Source: Turbatrix aceti (Eukaryota > Nematoda > Chromadorea > Rhabditida > Panagrolaimidae). Taken from it: a stretch of 64,000 bases of DNA. The translations under genes were made by a program, and so were the position numbers. The stretch spans positions 11,532,001 through 11,596,000 of the forward strand of contig OZ017766.1 of NCBI GenBank assembly GCA_963969345.1, written 5' to 3'. This document shows, piece after piece, positions 45,107-57,071 of the stretch (within the stretch, counting starts at the first letter, position 1; each line of letters opens with the position of its first letter). The notes under the pieces are model-generated. The model was not told the origin of the DNA. It ran no database searches and saw only the letters and a list, made by a program, of their open reading frames with translations.

Positions 45107-47097
45107 ATGGCGTATATCACCGACTCCGCAGTGTCGTTTCCTCCCGGAAAATTCATCGACGGGGAATTCATAAAAACGAACGGCATGAGTTGGTTTTTGA
45201 CTGGCATTTTTTTGGTCGGTGATCTCGCTGGCGGAGGTGTCGTCGCTCTGCCAACTGCCATGATTCAGCTTGGATTTTATCCTGGACTCGTGATAAATTT
45301 TATCATGAACGTAATCATGATTTTGACAGCACTCTACCTCAGTTCCTGTTGGAATATTCTCCTGGCATGTTGGCCGGAGTATCGGCACCACTGCCGTAAG
45401 CCGTATCCCGAAATTGCATTCCGTGCATTTGGACAGCCTGGGAGAACTTTTGTCACCATCTGTGTCGACATTACTCAATTTGGCCTGTCAGTGGTATATT
45501 TGCTTTTAAGTGCAAAAAATATTCACGACTTGATAAAGTCATTCTTTTCAATAGAAGTCAGCTTCTGTTATGTAATTGTCATCCTTGGCGTCTGTATTTT
45601 GCCACTGTTGTTTCTGAAATCACCCCAGGATTTTTGGTGGGCGGTGGTCGTAGCCATGGTGGTGACTTCCATAGCTGTGGCTTTCATAGTTCTGGGATCT
45701 GCTCTGGATTACGACAGCTGTCATGCCCATAAGCAAATGCCAGAATTCAGAATAACAAATTATTTTCTTGGAACTGGAACTCTGCTTTTTGCTTATGGAG
45801 GGCATTCTACGTTTCCTACGATACAGCATGACATGAAGCGGACGAAAGAGTTCAACAAAGCTATTATCTTTGCTTTTGGAGGTCAGTATTTTTTAAATTA
45901 GTGAATACTACAGTTTTTCTGATAATTTTTAGTACTTTTTGTCATGTACACCCCGGTAGCCGTTTTCGGGTTCTTAACTTATGGGGACTCACTTCGGTCT
46001 TCTGTTATCAATTCGATCCAGACTCAATGGATTCAACAGATTGTCAACATCATGATTACCCTTCACTGCACTCTTGCCATAACTTTGGTCTCAAATCCGC
46101 TCAGTCAGGATATTGAGGGATGGTTTAATATTCCGCACGGTTAGTTTATATCTTTTTTTGGAACCGACGGGGAAACCGAACTAAAGCCGGATAATTTGTT
46201 CCTATTCGAATTTTTTTGTTTTTGGTACTCTAACCGGTTCAGTTTTCGGTTCTTGTTTGGGCGAGGCGAACGTTGGCAAAAAAGTTAGATTTTTCCTGTT
46301 TGAAGTCGATCACGAACAGATTTTTCTAAATTGTTTGTTCGCAAACAAAGTTAAATTTTTTGAACAAAGATTGATGTAATTTGACAAAAAAAAAGAACTA
46401 ATTTTTTTAGTTTTCCAAAAAATTGTTTTTCAAGAAATTGATAAAATATTTGCTCAATGTTCGTTCGTCTTAAGTTCGCATATTAATTTTCGAACAATTT
46501 TTTTATTGTTGATGTTCGTTTGCGAACAAAAAAACGGTTGTTAATCCATCTTTGATTTGGGTCCTTAAAAAATGCGCAAAACACAATTCCAAAATTTATT
46601 CAGAATTTGGCATCAAAAGAGTGCTGCTACGAACCAGTATCATGGTCGCCGTCATATTCATATCCCTCTCCGTTCCAAATTTTGGACCACTAATGGATCT
46701 CATGGGTGGCACAACACTCGGCCTCACAGCAGTCGTCCTTCCACCACTCTTCTACGTATCTCTCAAAGCCACACAGAAAATGATGAGAACATCAGGATTA
46801 AAAAATCAGCGATGCACCTGGAATCAGGCCATGAAACTGACTGATCGAAAAGTTTTGGCATTGACGGGTATCATCGTGGTACTCGGCGTCTTCAGTGGAG
46901 CTGCAGCGACATATTCTGCTATCAGAGAACTTTCGTCAACGCAATTCACCTATCCGTGCTACGTTCTTCCATTCGTAAAAAACGCCGAGTCACCAGATTC
47001 CGGTTCGTCGGCGACATATTGTTGTGGACGATTTCAAAATATCACTGCACAGTCAAATATCGTCTGTGCTACCCCGAGCCTTAATTTTTATGGATAA
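45107..47097 (+). CDS. Amino acid transporter, Aa_trans family (SLC32/36/38 type)
   Basis: A multi-pass membrane transporter of the amino acid/auxin permease superfamily, substrate unknown. Exons 45107-45881, 45933-46139 and 46604-47097 join in frame to 491 residues with about 11 hydrophobic segments. The N-terminal FLVGDLAGGGVVALPTAMIQ matches the conserved first helix (G-x-G-x-LALP pattern). FAYGGHSTFPTIQHDMKRTK is the family's signature loop (GH-x-x-FP-x-IQ-x-DM). The C-terminus (after SAIRELSS) is a Cys-containing, probably extracellular tail. The start sits one base beyond a TTTTCAG acceptor, strongly suggesting trans-splicing. Intron 2 holds palindromic repeats. Convergent with the channel gene, 97 bases between stop codons. 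Confidence 0.92.
46180..46550. repeat. Palindrome-rich intron of the transporter gene
   Basis: AACCGAAC/GGTTCGG-type palindromes (46160-46260) are followed by GTTTGTTCGCAAACAAAG (about 46337) and GTTCGTTTGCGAACAAAAAA (about 46514). They resemble the cores of the GTTCG MITEs but without defined ends. Confidence 0.5.
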
Positions 47098-47194
47098 CAC
47101 GATACATTCAAGATGAGTAATGTTATTTTTCAGTAGTAAATACAGATTTAAAAAGATACATACAAGTTTCTGGGCAAAGGATACAAACAAACAA

Positions 47195-48784
47195 TCACAT
47201 GGAATCAATAAACACGATGAGACAAAACATGCTAAAGCATATTCCGGAAATCAAATTGTTGGCTGCAATGTAAATGTGCCGCCATTCAGATGTGTGATCA
47301 ATTGCCTGGGCTGTCTGGGAGGATTGTTGCTCGGTTGCCCCACCATTTTCCTGGGATTCATCAAAGTATCGTTCGTATCCAGCGCTCTGCTCGGGTTCAA
47401 CGCAGCACAGAAAACGATTCACAAGCTTGGCTGTGAGGTAGACGTTGTGCGTTGGGGGAATTGTGCGTTTGGCACGGCATAGAGCGAGACAGATGAGTGT
47501 TGTCGTGATGCTTATCGCCGAGATGATGAATAGGAATTCATAGAAGGAATCTGAAATTCAAACGGAATTCAAATTTCCAAATACTAAAAAAAAATTTGAA
47601 AGCTTACAAATCCTCGGAGTAATCCCCCCAAATCCAGTCTCAGGTGCGATGCTGCAGAGAAAGAGAAAGCAAATAGTCTGGAGAAAGAGCGTGACCATCT
47701 TTGCAAAAGCCTGTGTTCTGAGATCACCAAACAACGGCGACGCCAGCATAAGAAGGGTAGCTATGGTTGCTGGGATTCTCAATGCCATTCTGAGTGTCGA
47801 CATTGACTTCTTTGCCCGGATACAAATTCTTAGGTAGTCCGATCTCAGACCTGATATTCTCGAAATGCCAAGAACTCGTTCTTGAATCTTCCAAACAGAA
47901 GCTTCGTATCGCATTAGTGATTTGAAATTGTTAGTATCATCTGATGGGATTGCAACTGTTTTATCCATTTTTTCTTGGCCCTTAGCGGTGACTTCGTAGG
48001 TAATGACGTTTTCGGTTTCAAAGGTCGACAGGTAGACGCAGCAGTCATTTGTTTCTTCGGGATAGTTTATAAAATCCATGGAACACAAAGCTGGGTAGCG
48101 GAAGTAGTATGTTGAAGATACTTTACCATCAGATGAGAGACTGAGATCCAAATCGATGGACAAACATCCACTTTCGACAGAAGAACAACCAGATTCATCA
48201 CGGAAAGTTGGCGTCCAGATATGGTGATGGTCGTGGAGGATGAAGGATTTTACGTTCCATTCCGTAGCGTTCCATTGTAGTCTATTGTCTGTCCAGCTCT
48301 ATAAAAAATAATTAGGTGGGGGGCTAGACATTTTTGTAAGCCAGCAAAAATTTCACTTACGATCCACATATCCCCAGAAAGCTGAAAATTTGATGGACCA
48401 TTCTTCATCTCGGCACGCGTTATCAAAACTTGCTCGAACGTAAGCTTTGTTGGATGGTCAGCTGTGCTGGCTGGTGAACGGGTAAAGCTATCAAAGGTGT
48501 TGCCTTGCTTCATGTGTTGTTCGATGAGGTAATAGTAAATGCAATTTTCAAGTAGGTGTTGACTGTCGGTTTCTTCTAGTTGCTGCGCTACAAATTTTGA
48601 TATCTAATATTTAGTTAACTTCCTTCCCATCCCTGATGAACTCACCTGTCAGCTGATGTCTCCACGAGCAATCATCTTTCTCTGAATCATTCCCTTCTAG
48701 GTCAGATATCACGGGTGGTGCACTCGAGGATTGTTTCATCAACGCCAGCTGATAGAAAACAACGAGTAAAATCTTAGACTTCAT
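47195..48784 (-). CDS. Cys-loop ligand-gated ion channel subunit (orphan, nematode LGC-like)
   Basis: Exons 48784-48646, 48587-48361, 48298-47608 and 47550-47195 join in frame to 470 residues. A signal peptide (MKSKILLVVFYQLAL) is followed by an extracellular domain with the family motif SWTDNRLQWNATEW. The Cys-loop has exactly 13 residues between cysteines (C-SMDFINYPEETND-C), with the usual Tyr-Pro. Four membrane segments follow: ALRIPATIATLLMLASPLF (M1), the QAFAKMVTLFLQTICFLFLC region (M2), FLFIISAISITTTLICLAL (M3), and IAANNLISGICFSMFCLIVF (M4) at the extreme C-terminus. The M2 sequence is unlike classical acetylcholine, GABA or glycine receptors, so ligand and ion selectivity are unknown. 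Convergent with the transporter gene. Confidence 0.9.
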
Positions 48785-50509
48785 ATCGATTCAACCAATA
48801 ATCGTGTGTGGAATAACAACGAACCTAGTTAGTATGCCTGTCACGCGACGAGGGTCAATTTAATATAGTTGTCTCGATAATAACACCTGCTACCCATATA
48901 TGTATGTAGAGTCTCTTTTTTTAGCCTAGATTTATCTAGATACTATTTGCCACTTTGTTCAGCCGCGGCTGCCGTGACACACAACTTAGCTCATAGTAAC
49001 AACAACAACGCCGACAACAGTCTAAGCGTTTCCATGGTGGCACTGCACACGCCTGCAGCGGCGCAGGGCTTTTATAAATGTGTACCTGCCGTTGTCAATG
49101 CTTTATATGTACAAATGCCCGTAGCCATAGCCGTCGTCGTCGGGGTACGTACGCAAGACACAGTCAGTCAGGTAGAATTTTTTTTACGCGTTTGGTAAAA
49201 CTGTAAAAAAATAAATAGTTCAGGAACATTGTTCCGCTGACTCCGTCAAAGTCGACTCTTTGACAGTCAGAGTCGAGAGTCGATTTTTACAAAATGACTC
49301 TTTGACGCTTCGAAGTCGACTTTTTGATGAAATGTTTTTGAAAAACATACACTTTTATAGCCATTTTTGGTGCCAAGTTTTTGAATTTGTAAAACTAAAA
49401 GTCGTTAAAGATGAAAGCACGCAGTTTTTAGGCGTTTATTGATGCATTTTCTGTAAACCTATTTTGACTCGGAGTCGAAAGAGTCGACTCTCGACTCTTA
49501 GCCAGAGTCGAGAGTCGATTTTTGCCAAAGCGGAACACTGCCTGGGAACAAGCGGGATAGAGGTGTCGGAAAAGCTACGGAACGATCGCCTGCGGAAGGT
49601 GTGAAGAAATAGGGATTAAACCCTTCCCCGTTCTCCGGGGAATTCCCCCATTGAACAAAATTTGGCAGCAAACAAATAAAATAGCCCAAAATTGACGTAA
49701 ATTAGCAAAAAAAAGTCAAATATGAAAAATTCTTTCAAAATATGCTTCATTTTTCGTTTTTAGAAAAATTGACGGCCTTTTTTACAGAGTTTTTTAAATT
49801 TTTTTTAATAGGGAGTTGAACTCGGGGAACATTTTCACCGTCCCCGACTAGTTTTGTCCCCGGCTCTCCCTGTCGCATCCAACCGAACGCGAGCTCTATC
49901 ACGCCCCTCGCCCGACCGTTTACACCCCCTCCGAGCTCGTTAGGCGTCCTATCGAGTGGGAAAGCTGCCTCATATCGTCTCAAAATTTAAAGGGTCAGTC
50001 TTCGACTGACCGTGCAGATCGAGTTTGAGATTAAGTTTGAGCTTGAGTTTACAAGTCAGTTGTTGTTGTTGTTACCATCGAATAAACTTGGGTGGTCAAC
50101 TCAGGAATCGTAGGCTCCCTGAGCGGAAAAGCCCGTGAGCCACCGTTTATTGAAACCGTCCATCGCTCCCGGTTAGGCCTCAGAGTCGACCGGTGAAGCA
50201 TTCATCCGTCCGGCAGCGTCTACGCACCGCGACGTCATCTTCTCCTGTCCAGTAGCCGGTCGGCGCTGCGACACTCTCCGGTTCTGTTTTATTTTCAGGG
50301 TTTTCTAATTTGACTTTTTGTACCGCTCCCGCTCTTTTATTTTTTAAATTTTCTCGCTCGCTCCGCTCCCGCTCCTTATTTTTTCCTGTCTTTACCTGTC
50401 TTGTATGTATACTTTTCGCAAGTCGCACAAACAAACATTGATCTGAATTTTTGACAATATTTACGTTTCCACCACAATTTATCAAAATACAAATTAGAAC
50501 CAAAAACAG
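48785..50509. other. Intergenic region with a MITE and unassigned moderately GC-rich sequence
   Basis: It contains the promoter of the minus-strand channel gene and a hAT-like element at 49227-49540. The stretch at 49541-50480 is richer in GC and has GAATAAACTTGGGTGGTCAA near 50080 (a poly(A)-like signal) and many palindromic GC patches. It could be a retrotransposon LTR fragment, but I found no matching second copy or reverse transcriptase in the window. Confidence 0.45.
49227..49540. mobile_element. hAT-like MITE with GAGTCGAC core
   Basis: The ends CATTGTTCCGCT and (complement) CAGTGTTCCGCT match at 11 of 12. The interior has AGAGTCGAGAGTCGATTTTT near both ends in opposite arrangement, and GTCGACTCTCGACTC palindromes. 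The flanking octamers TTCAGGAA and CCTGGGAA differ only by transitions, so a target duplication is possible but unproven. Confidence 0.65.
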
Positions 50510-53500
50510 TCAAGCCAGAAAAATGAGAGCAATCAAAATGAGGCACCAGAAGGGAGAATAAGAATTGGCAGCATCTAGCCAGTTTGAATAGTATTCCTCT
50601 TTCCTTGGTTCATCGTTTGTTGTTTCACTATTCGAAACTTCACCGTTACCCTTAACTTGGCCGTCAAGTCGGAGAAACATTTTGTCAACTTCCATTGCTA
50701 AAAAGCAAACATGCATTTTAACCAAAATTCACTCAGATTAAAACTCACTCAGATTATCGTTTTGTACAAAATAATATTCGCCGTCAAGTTTAGTAGTGTT
50801 GTACTCGATTTTCAGTTCGTAGCCCTTAGCGTTGTCGACTCTGACGTACGTCACTTGGTCACCTGTAAGAATGAACACAGACGAGCGATACTTTTTTGCT
50901 TCAGGGATTACGTCGCAGTAAATCTTTGTATTTGGTCCGCAGTGTGAGCACGGGAAAATTGGACTCGATACACTGTCATCCAAGCTGATGAGTTCCGCTT
51001 TACCTTCTTTTGAAGAATAAGCAAGCAACCAGCGGACAGCCCGACCTCCGAATACACAGTTGGCAGCGGTAGTTGAGCGCGTTTCGACGTGGACGTAAGC
51101 GTTGCTCTTGGCCGCCTTCATGACAGCCACTTTGGTCTTAGTTTCACTGTACTTGATTTCGACTTCAATGATACAGAATTCAAAATTTGCGTTGTTCTTT
51201 AGGAAGTACACTGAAAAAAGGGTATGAATCTTTCATATTTCTTTGAAATCTCCTTACCCTCAATCGAAATCAAAGTATCATCCTCTTTGATGACTCTTGG
51301 AGCGGCAGTCACCGAGTCCGAGGTATTGAATTTGCAGTGCCTCATGTAATCTATCGGCGTGAAGATGTCGTAGAACTTGTCCTGGCAGATATACCGAATC
51401 GTGAACGTTCCATCGGACCCTACAGGTTTGTAGTAGAGAAAGAGGGGTGAGTTCGTATGAACACCTGCATCGTAGTAGAGAAAAGGTTGCTGGGTGTCTG
51501 AATGGCAATTTTGTTAAGAAAATGAATTTTAAAAAACATACATCCGTTTTTGATCTCTGGCCATTTGTAGGATTTTTTATTAAAAGATAATTGATCGCTA
51601 GATTTTTTTGCGCCGCTGAAGTTTGGAGAGTAACCGTTGGGCTGCTTCGAATACGGTGAAACTAAAAATTATATTCTGATGATTTTCATTGAATGCAACG
51701 TAACTTACATGTTTGATAAAAGTTAGCGATCATTTTGTAGGCAATTGCAGATGTCTGAATCGACTGCTTGATGGGGTGGATAACAAACTTTTGGTTTCCG
51801 ATGGTGCATTGTCTTTCATCCTTATGAGCTGGATCGACGAATACGTTAAGATATGTATCAGTAACATTATGATCATCATTAAGATATAACGCATGGTGTA
51901 CTATAACATTTGAGTCGCAGTCATCTTTTTTCTAAATTGCATTTATGAAAAGACCCTTCAGAACGTAAAACAACTTACGTCAACAACAGCATATATGTGC
52001 TCCCATTTGTACTTCATTAGTCTAGACATGCTTTTGTCAGTTGTTTTACCATATTTGCAGGCTTCGTAAAAAATCCAAATGCCGTTCTTATTGTATTTGG
52101 AGATATAATATCTTCCGTATTCAGATGGTATGGTTGGCCCTGCTTTGCTGCCAGGTTGAACGTTGATTTGTACAGTACCCAGATTAACCACCGAGTGCGT
52201 TACTTCAAAAAAATCCTGCATCAAGAAAACTTCTGAAATAATTTAACCTCTGAATTTAACCTGTAAACATTTTAAGAGGCAGTCCACGACAGGATTACGG
52301 TATCAGGAGAGACAGCCGACAAAACTTTTTTACAACTTTTTATTTTTTTGACCTAAAATTGTTTTCCATCCCTATAAACCTCTATTCCCGCCAAACACAG
52401 ATTTATAAAAAAATCGGATACTGTAGTTTTAGCTTCTGGAAGAGTTTTAAATAATAAAAGTTGATGCCTCACATTCTTCGTTATAGAGGAAAAAGCTGAA
52501 AATTTTTGTTAAGGAGGTTTAGGGGGACGATGCCATTCTCAGATTTTTTTTATCGTTTCGGTATAATATTTATAAAAAATGGCCAAATTTTTAAAGAACC
52601 CAGCCAAAAAAAAAGTTTTTTGGCTGGGTTCAAAAGTCGCAAAATTTGGTGCAGCCCCCTAAAAAATTTTATTTTTTTTCTTTTATAACGAAGTCCGTGC
52701 ACGGGCCATGGCATCAAATTTTATCAAAACCCTTCCAGAAACCAAAACTACAGTATCCGATTTTTAATTAAATCTGTGTTTGGCGGAAATTGAAGTTTTC
52801 AGGGGTGGGGAACATTTCTGGCTCAAAAAATAAAAAAGTTTTGTCGGCCGACCTTAACAGACACTCTGCGAGCCGATTTAGGACCAAGCCGGGGAGAAGG
52901 ACACATCATTTTGACACTTTCAAATGTTTTGAGTCAGAGTTGTAGGCCTTCGGGGGAAAGGACCAAAGCCGCGATATTTTATTTTATAAAATTCGGATTC
53001 ACGAGATTCGGCTTCAGAAGTGTTTTTCATAAAAAATAGTGCCCCGTGCTACGTTGGTCATGAACAATTCTGAAAAAATTAATATAGGGGTTTCTGATGA
53101 CGGCGGATCCAATGACACACTCAGAATTTTTTTTCAGTTACGGTAATTATCGATTTTTTGATATCATACGTTTTCAAACCGCTATCATATTCGAATCTCA
53201 AACTTAAGCGGTAATTCAATAAGCCTATCTTCTTCCCCGTTGTTTTTTGTATCGGAAAAAGTAAAACACAAAAAAAAATCGCGTGCCCAAGGTTGTCATA
53301 AATTTTAATTTATGCTCCAGACTCCGCACCAAAGCCCTGCGCGCAACGTGCGCGCATGATTTTGCGCTGCTGCACACGCGTATTGACCTTTATTTTTTAG
53401 ACACATGCCTAACTTATTACAAAAACCGTTTTTGGAACCATTCAATAGGTGTTCAAAGGCGGGAAGGTGTACAGTAGTCTTTTTTCCAAGCTTTACCTGT

Positions 53501-54901
53501 AAAATGCCTGAAGCTATTAGTTATGAACATTTTGACAAAAATGACCTATTCTATCTTTTAGAGAATTCAATTCTCAATGGTGTATAAAATTTTCAGATTT
53601 TTACCTTTGTTTTTGGGTTCGGTACATTAATTTAAAAAACATACACCAAGTTTAACCTTCATTTTTCTGCCGACGCTTCTCTTAAGAAATAAAAATCTCA
53701 TAATTTGAAGTCAAATTTAGAACATGTTGGGCAAATTAAGCTACAATATCCAAAAATAACGGTAAAAATCTGAAAATTTTGTACTCCATAGAGAATTGAA
53801 TGCTCTAAAAGATAGAGTAGGTACTTTTAGTTAAAATGTTCATGGCTAATTGCCTCAGGCATTTTACAGGTGAAGCTTGAAAAAAAGACTACTGTTCACC
53901 TTCTCGCCTTGGCACACCTACTGAATGGTTCCAAAAACGGTTTTTGTAATAAGTTAGGCATGTGTCTAAAAAATAAAGGTCAATACGCGTGTGCAGCAGC
54001 GCAAAATCATGCGCGCACGTTGCGCGCAGGGCTTCGGTGTCGAGTCTGGAGCATAAATTAAAATTTATGACAACCTTGGGCACGCGATTTTTTTTTGTGT
54101 TTTACTTTTTCCGATACAAAAAACAACGGGGAAGAAGATAGGCTTATTGAATTACCGCTTAAGTTTGAGATTCGAATATGATAGCGGTTTGAAAACGTAT
54201 GATATCAAAAAATCGATAACTACCGTAACTGAAAAAAAATTCTGAGCATGTCATTGGATCCGCCGTTCTCAGAAACCCCTATATTAATTTTCTCAGAATT
54301 TTTCATAACCAACGTAGCACGGGGGACTATTTTTTATGAAAAACACTTCTGAAGCCGAATCTCGTGAATCCGAATTTTATAAAATAAAATATCGCGGCTT
54401 TGGTCCTTTCCCCCGAAGGCCTACAACTCTGACTCAAAACATTTGAAAGTGTCAAAATGATGTGTCCTCGATCCTAAATCGGCTCCCAGAGTGTCTGTTA
54501 ATCGGTTTGCATTAAAAAAAAATCTTACTATTTTCCGTTTTGTCAGGCGTATGTATGAAACTCAGTTTTACCACACTATCAGCGTCTTGGTATATCGCAA
54601 CGATCACAAGACGACTTTCATTGAACATAGCATTGAAACTTGATTTCTTAAATTTGCACCATTCCGTACTTGATGTGTTAAAAAACAGCACGCGATCGTA
54701 AATGTATACTGAGCAGTCGTCGAGGAGTTCGACTTGGAACATTTCTGCAAAACATGGAAGATTTGAGCAAATTAGTTAGTAAAACAAAAAAAACATACTA
54801 TCGTACATGTCCATGAATATTCCGTTGACGACTGTTGGATGGAATGTTAGCAAGACCATGAGGACAACGGCAAGCGTCTCGACCATGATTACAGGCCGCA
54901 T
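50510..54901 (-). CDS. Unrecognised type I membrane protein (601 aa)
   Basis: Eight exons join exactly in frame: 54901-54799, 54744-54529, 52232-51979, 51931-51709, 51661-51542, 51497-51258, 51210-50749 and 50697-50510. The protein has an N-terminal signal peptide (MRPVIMVETLAVVLMVLLTF ... VVNG), a roughly 530-residue extracellular region with scattered Cys and Asn-glycosylation sequons (FNTSSTEWC, NHNVTDT-type), and one C-terminal membrane segment (FWCLILIALIFLA) that ends at the stop. I recognise no domain. Repeated short patterns (VELLDDCSVYIYDRV, CIIEVEIKYSETKTKV) hint at related beta-rich modules. Intron 2 (2.3 kb) contains two foldback elements. A second copy of the last exon and 3' UTR starts at the right window edge, so this is a small gene family. 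Confidence 0.8.
52305..52853. mobile_element. Foldback element in intron 2 of the type I membrane protein gene
   Basis: Left arm about 52305-52480 and right arm about 52690-52853 are inverted copies: CCGACAAAACTTTTTT, CCGCCAAACACAGATTTA and AAATCGGATACTGTAGTTTT are shared. At the centre is a perfect small hairpin, AACCCAGCCAAAAAA / TTTTTTGGCTGGGTT (about 52598-52631). The right end abuts the TTAA element. Confidence 0.8.
52858..54497. mobile_element. 1.64-kb foldback element flanked by TTAA
   Basis: TTAA lies on both sides (52854-52857 and 54498-54501), the target duplication used by piggyBac-type transposons. The ends are CAGACACTCTGCGAGCCG and (complement) CAGACACTCTGGGAGCCG. The inverted arms run about 745 bases each (to about 53605 and from about 53745), leaving a 140-base centre. 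Both arms contain the same short pseudo-ORF in opposite directions (KVVINFNLCSRL ...). No transposase. Because the arms are still highly similar, the element is fairly young or is maintained by gene conversion. Confidence 0.88.
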
Positions 54902-55876
54902 TTTTTGTAGTCGGAAGTTGAAAGTAACGGACCGCTGACAACGTCGACGTAACAAAAAAACTGACAACGTTTCGACTTGTTTCTGATTTACCTTCACGGG
55001 AAAGTCATAATGCAAATATCGTAACAGAATTTTCAAAACTTTGTCGAAGCGCTCCTGCCTGCCGGTTTGATGACACTACTTCGAATATTTATTTTGTATG
55101 TCCACCAGATCAGACCATTTGCTCATTATCTGATCGGGATTATCTGTGATCTGATCTGATCTGATCTGATCTGATCTGATCTGATCTGACTCGACCCAGT
55201 CCAATATCTCGGAATTTAGGGTTCAGGTCAAGGCATAAAATCCGGCCGGCTGCCGGCCGGCTTTTCGATTCAAGGCCGGCCGAAAACGCCGGGAAAAGCC
55301 GGAAAAAAATTCGAAAGTAGATTTTTTTCGAAAAAAGTATGATTTTCTGACGTTTTTGTGCTTCATTCGTCTTTTTTTTACATTTTACCACAGGGGAATT
55401 CATTATTATGCATTTTTGCATAACATTAGGTTGTTTCCAAAAAAAATTTTTTTTCGAATCTGGTCAAATTTTGCAAAGATAACCCTAAAATAAAGCACGA
55501 AAATTTTTTTTTTAAATATGCCGCGGTCGCGGCCGGCAGGTTTCCGAGAGCACGCGAAAAGTGAAAAATAAATTGTTTTTTGTTGTGAACTATCGTATTC
55601 TTCGAAAAACCAGCATATATTCTTGAAACGTGATTTATTTTGCTCCAATTTTTGTGGCTTGAATTCATTTTATTTAACACTAACTAAGTTCAGTCATGTC
55701 AGTGGGCGTTAAATTTTTTGGCTCAAGCTTCTTTGACAAAAATTTTTTTTTATATTCAAAAAAATGATTACAAGCTGCTAAATTTGTTTAGCGGAAAGAT
55801 TTTGCAATATACTGGAAAATATGATTTGTATGTATAACTTACGCAAGCTGTCATTTATTGTCACCACAAAAAAACA
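54902..55876. other. Intergenic region upstream of the type I protein gene, with GATCTG repeats
   Basis: Apart from the repeat element at 55105-55556, this is AT-rich sequence holding the type I gene promoter and the NPC2 3' UTR. No gene was seen. Confidence 0.55.
55105..55556. mobile_element. GATCTG/GGCCGG palindromic element (left copy)
   Basis: The order is CATTTGCTCATTATCTGATC, then eight GATCT repeats at about 55147-55188, then GACTCGACCCAGTCC, then ATCTCGGAATTTAGGGTTCA. The same order occurs, inverted, at 56914-57071. In this copy GGCCGGC palindromes (55240-55310 and 55527-55540) follow. The far end, CAGGTTTCCGAGAGCAC, corresponds to the CAGTGTTCTCGGAAACCTG end of the other copy. Confidence 0.65.
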
Positions 55877-56484
55877 TCACGCCACAATCTTGGCTTTAAA
55901 AACGATGCAAACTTCTCGTTCTTTTTTGTTTGCAAAGTCATCGTTTAGGACCCAGTTGACCTGGACATCGTCGATGATGGGGTACGTATCTGCGATTGAA
56001 ACCGACTGGCTGTACGTGTACTCTTTGCCAGCGATCAGCGGACACGGAAGGTGACCGGCGGTGCATGCGTCGTCGTCGTCGAGAGCAAACGACGAAAATG
56101 TTCCACCCGAAAGCTTGGAACGCACTTCGGCTTTTAGAGTGGGCACGTCCTTGTCTGCAATTTTTTTTTTAAAAATTTTGGGTATAAAAAAGTTTTTGAA
56201 ATAGAAAAAAAAATACTTACTAGGCACAAATGTGATCTTGATGGTGGGCTTGGATCCCCGTTTGAAGACACACTTGTGGGCATCCTTTTCGCATTCATCG
56301 GACGTTACAGATTTGACCTCGTAGATGGACCCTGAAAAAAGATCAAAAAATTTTTGTGGGATAAGGATAAATAAAAAAACTTACGACAATTTGTGTAGTC
56401 AATTTTATTGGTGTCATCCGCAGCCGTGGACACCACTAAAAAAGCAAGGACAAAAGCAAGCAACGTCAGGGTGACGAGTTGCAT
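55877..56484 (-). CDS. NPC2: NPC2-like ML-domain secreted lipid-binding protein
   Basis: Exons 56484-56385, 56331-56221 and 56154-55877 join in frame to 162 residues. The signal peptide is MQLVTLTLLAFVLAFLVVST. Six cysteines are placed as in ML domains (TNC; DEC and HKC; DAC and LPC; EVC), compatible with three disulfides. The family motifs are CVFKRGSKPTIKITFVP, LPCPLIAGKEYTYSQSV, and TYPIIDDVQVNWVLND. NPC2 binds sterol in lysosomes in animals; other ML proteins bind other lipids, so sterol is inferred, not shown. An alternative start six codons upstream (MNRPDK) is possible. The gene is flanked on both sides by inverted copies of a GATCTG repeat element. Confidence 0.92.
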
Positions 56485-56913
56485 TTTGTCTGGTCTGTTC
56501 AAAATTTTTTGTTATCGTCCAGCCAGGCAATCCGAGCCCCGAGCGCCGAAAGATAAACACTAAAAGTGTTCCTGGCAGTGTTTCGAAGGATTGACTCGGC
56601 TTGATGAAAGAATATTTAGTAGGCGTCCATTAATCACTGTGGTTAGTCATTGACAGGTCGCGAAGGCAGACGAGAAGGGAGCAAAGGGTGATCGCGACAA
56701 CGACTGATGAGACGACAAATGTTAGGGGAAATGCATAAAATTGGACTCATAAACACGACAAAAAATTGTGAATTGTTTACAACGAACATCAAAACAAATT
56801 TTCATGTTTATAAGGTCTTCAGCATCTACTACGTAGGGTTTGTATAGGACCTTCGAAGGCTTACAAAAACACAAAAAAAAACCATTTTTTAGATATAATT
56901 TTCGCGTTGAAAC

Positions 56914-57071
56914 CAGTGTTCTCGGAAACCTGAACCCTAAATTCCGAGATTTTGGGCTGGGTCGAGTCAGATCAGATCAGATCAGATCAGATCGCAGATA
57001 ATCTAGATCAGATCACTGGTATATCAGATCAGAACGCAGATAATCCAGATCAGATCATGAGCAAATGATCT
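56914..57071. mobile_element. GATCTG palindromic element (right copy, cut by gap)
   Basis: It starts CAGTGTTCTCGGAAACCTGA, a hAT-like end, then has the complement of GGAATTTAGGGTTCAGG, then GATCAGATCAGATCAGATC tracts, and is cut at the gap by TGAGCAAATGATCT. It is the inverse of the copy at 55105. Confidence 0.7.

Noticed and set aside
49541..50500. Possible solo LTR (AATAAA-like signal, GC-rich flanks)
   Set aside because: No TG...CA ends with target duplication, no second copy and no retroelement protein in the window; left as unassigned.
53283..54083. Matching short open frames (about 64 codons) in the two arms of the TTAA element
   Set aside because: They are mirror images created by the inverted repeat, lack splice or start context, and are probably not expressed proteins.
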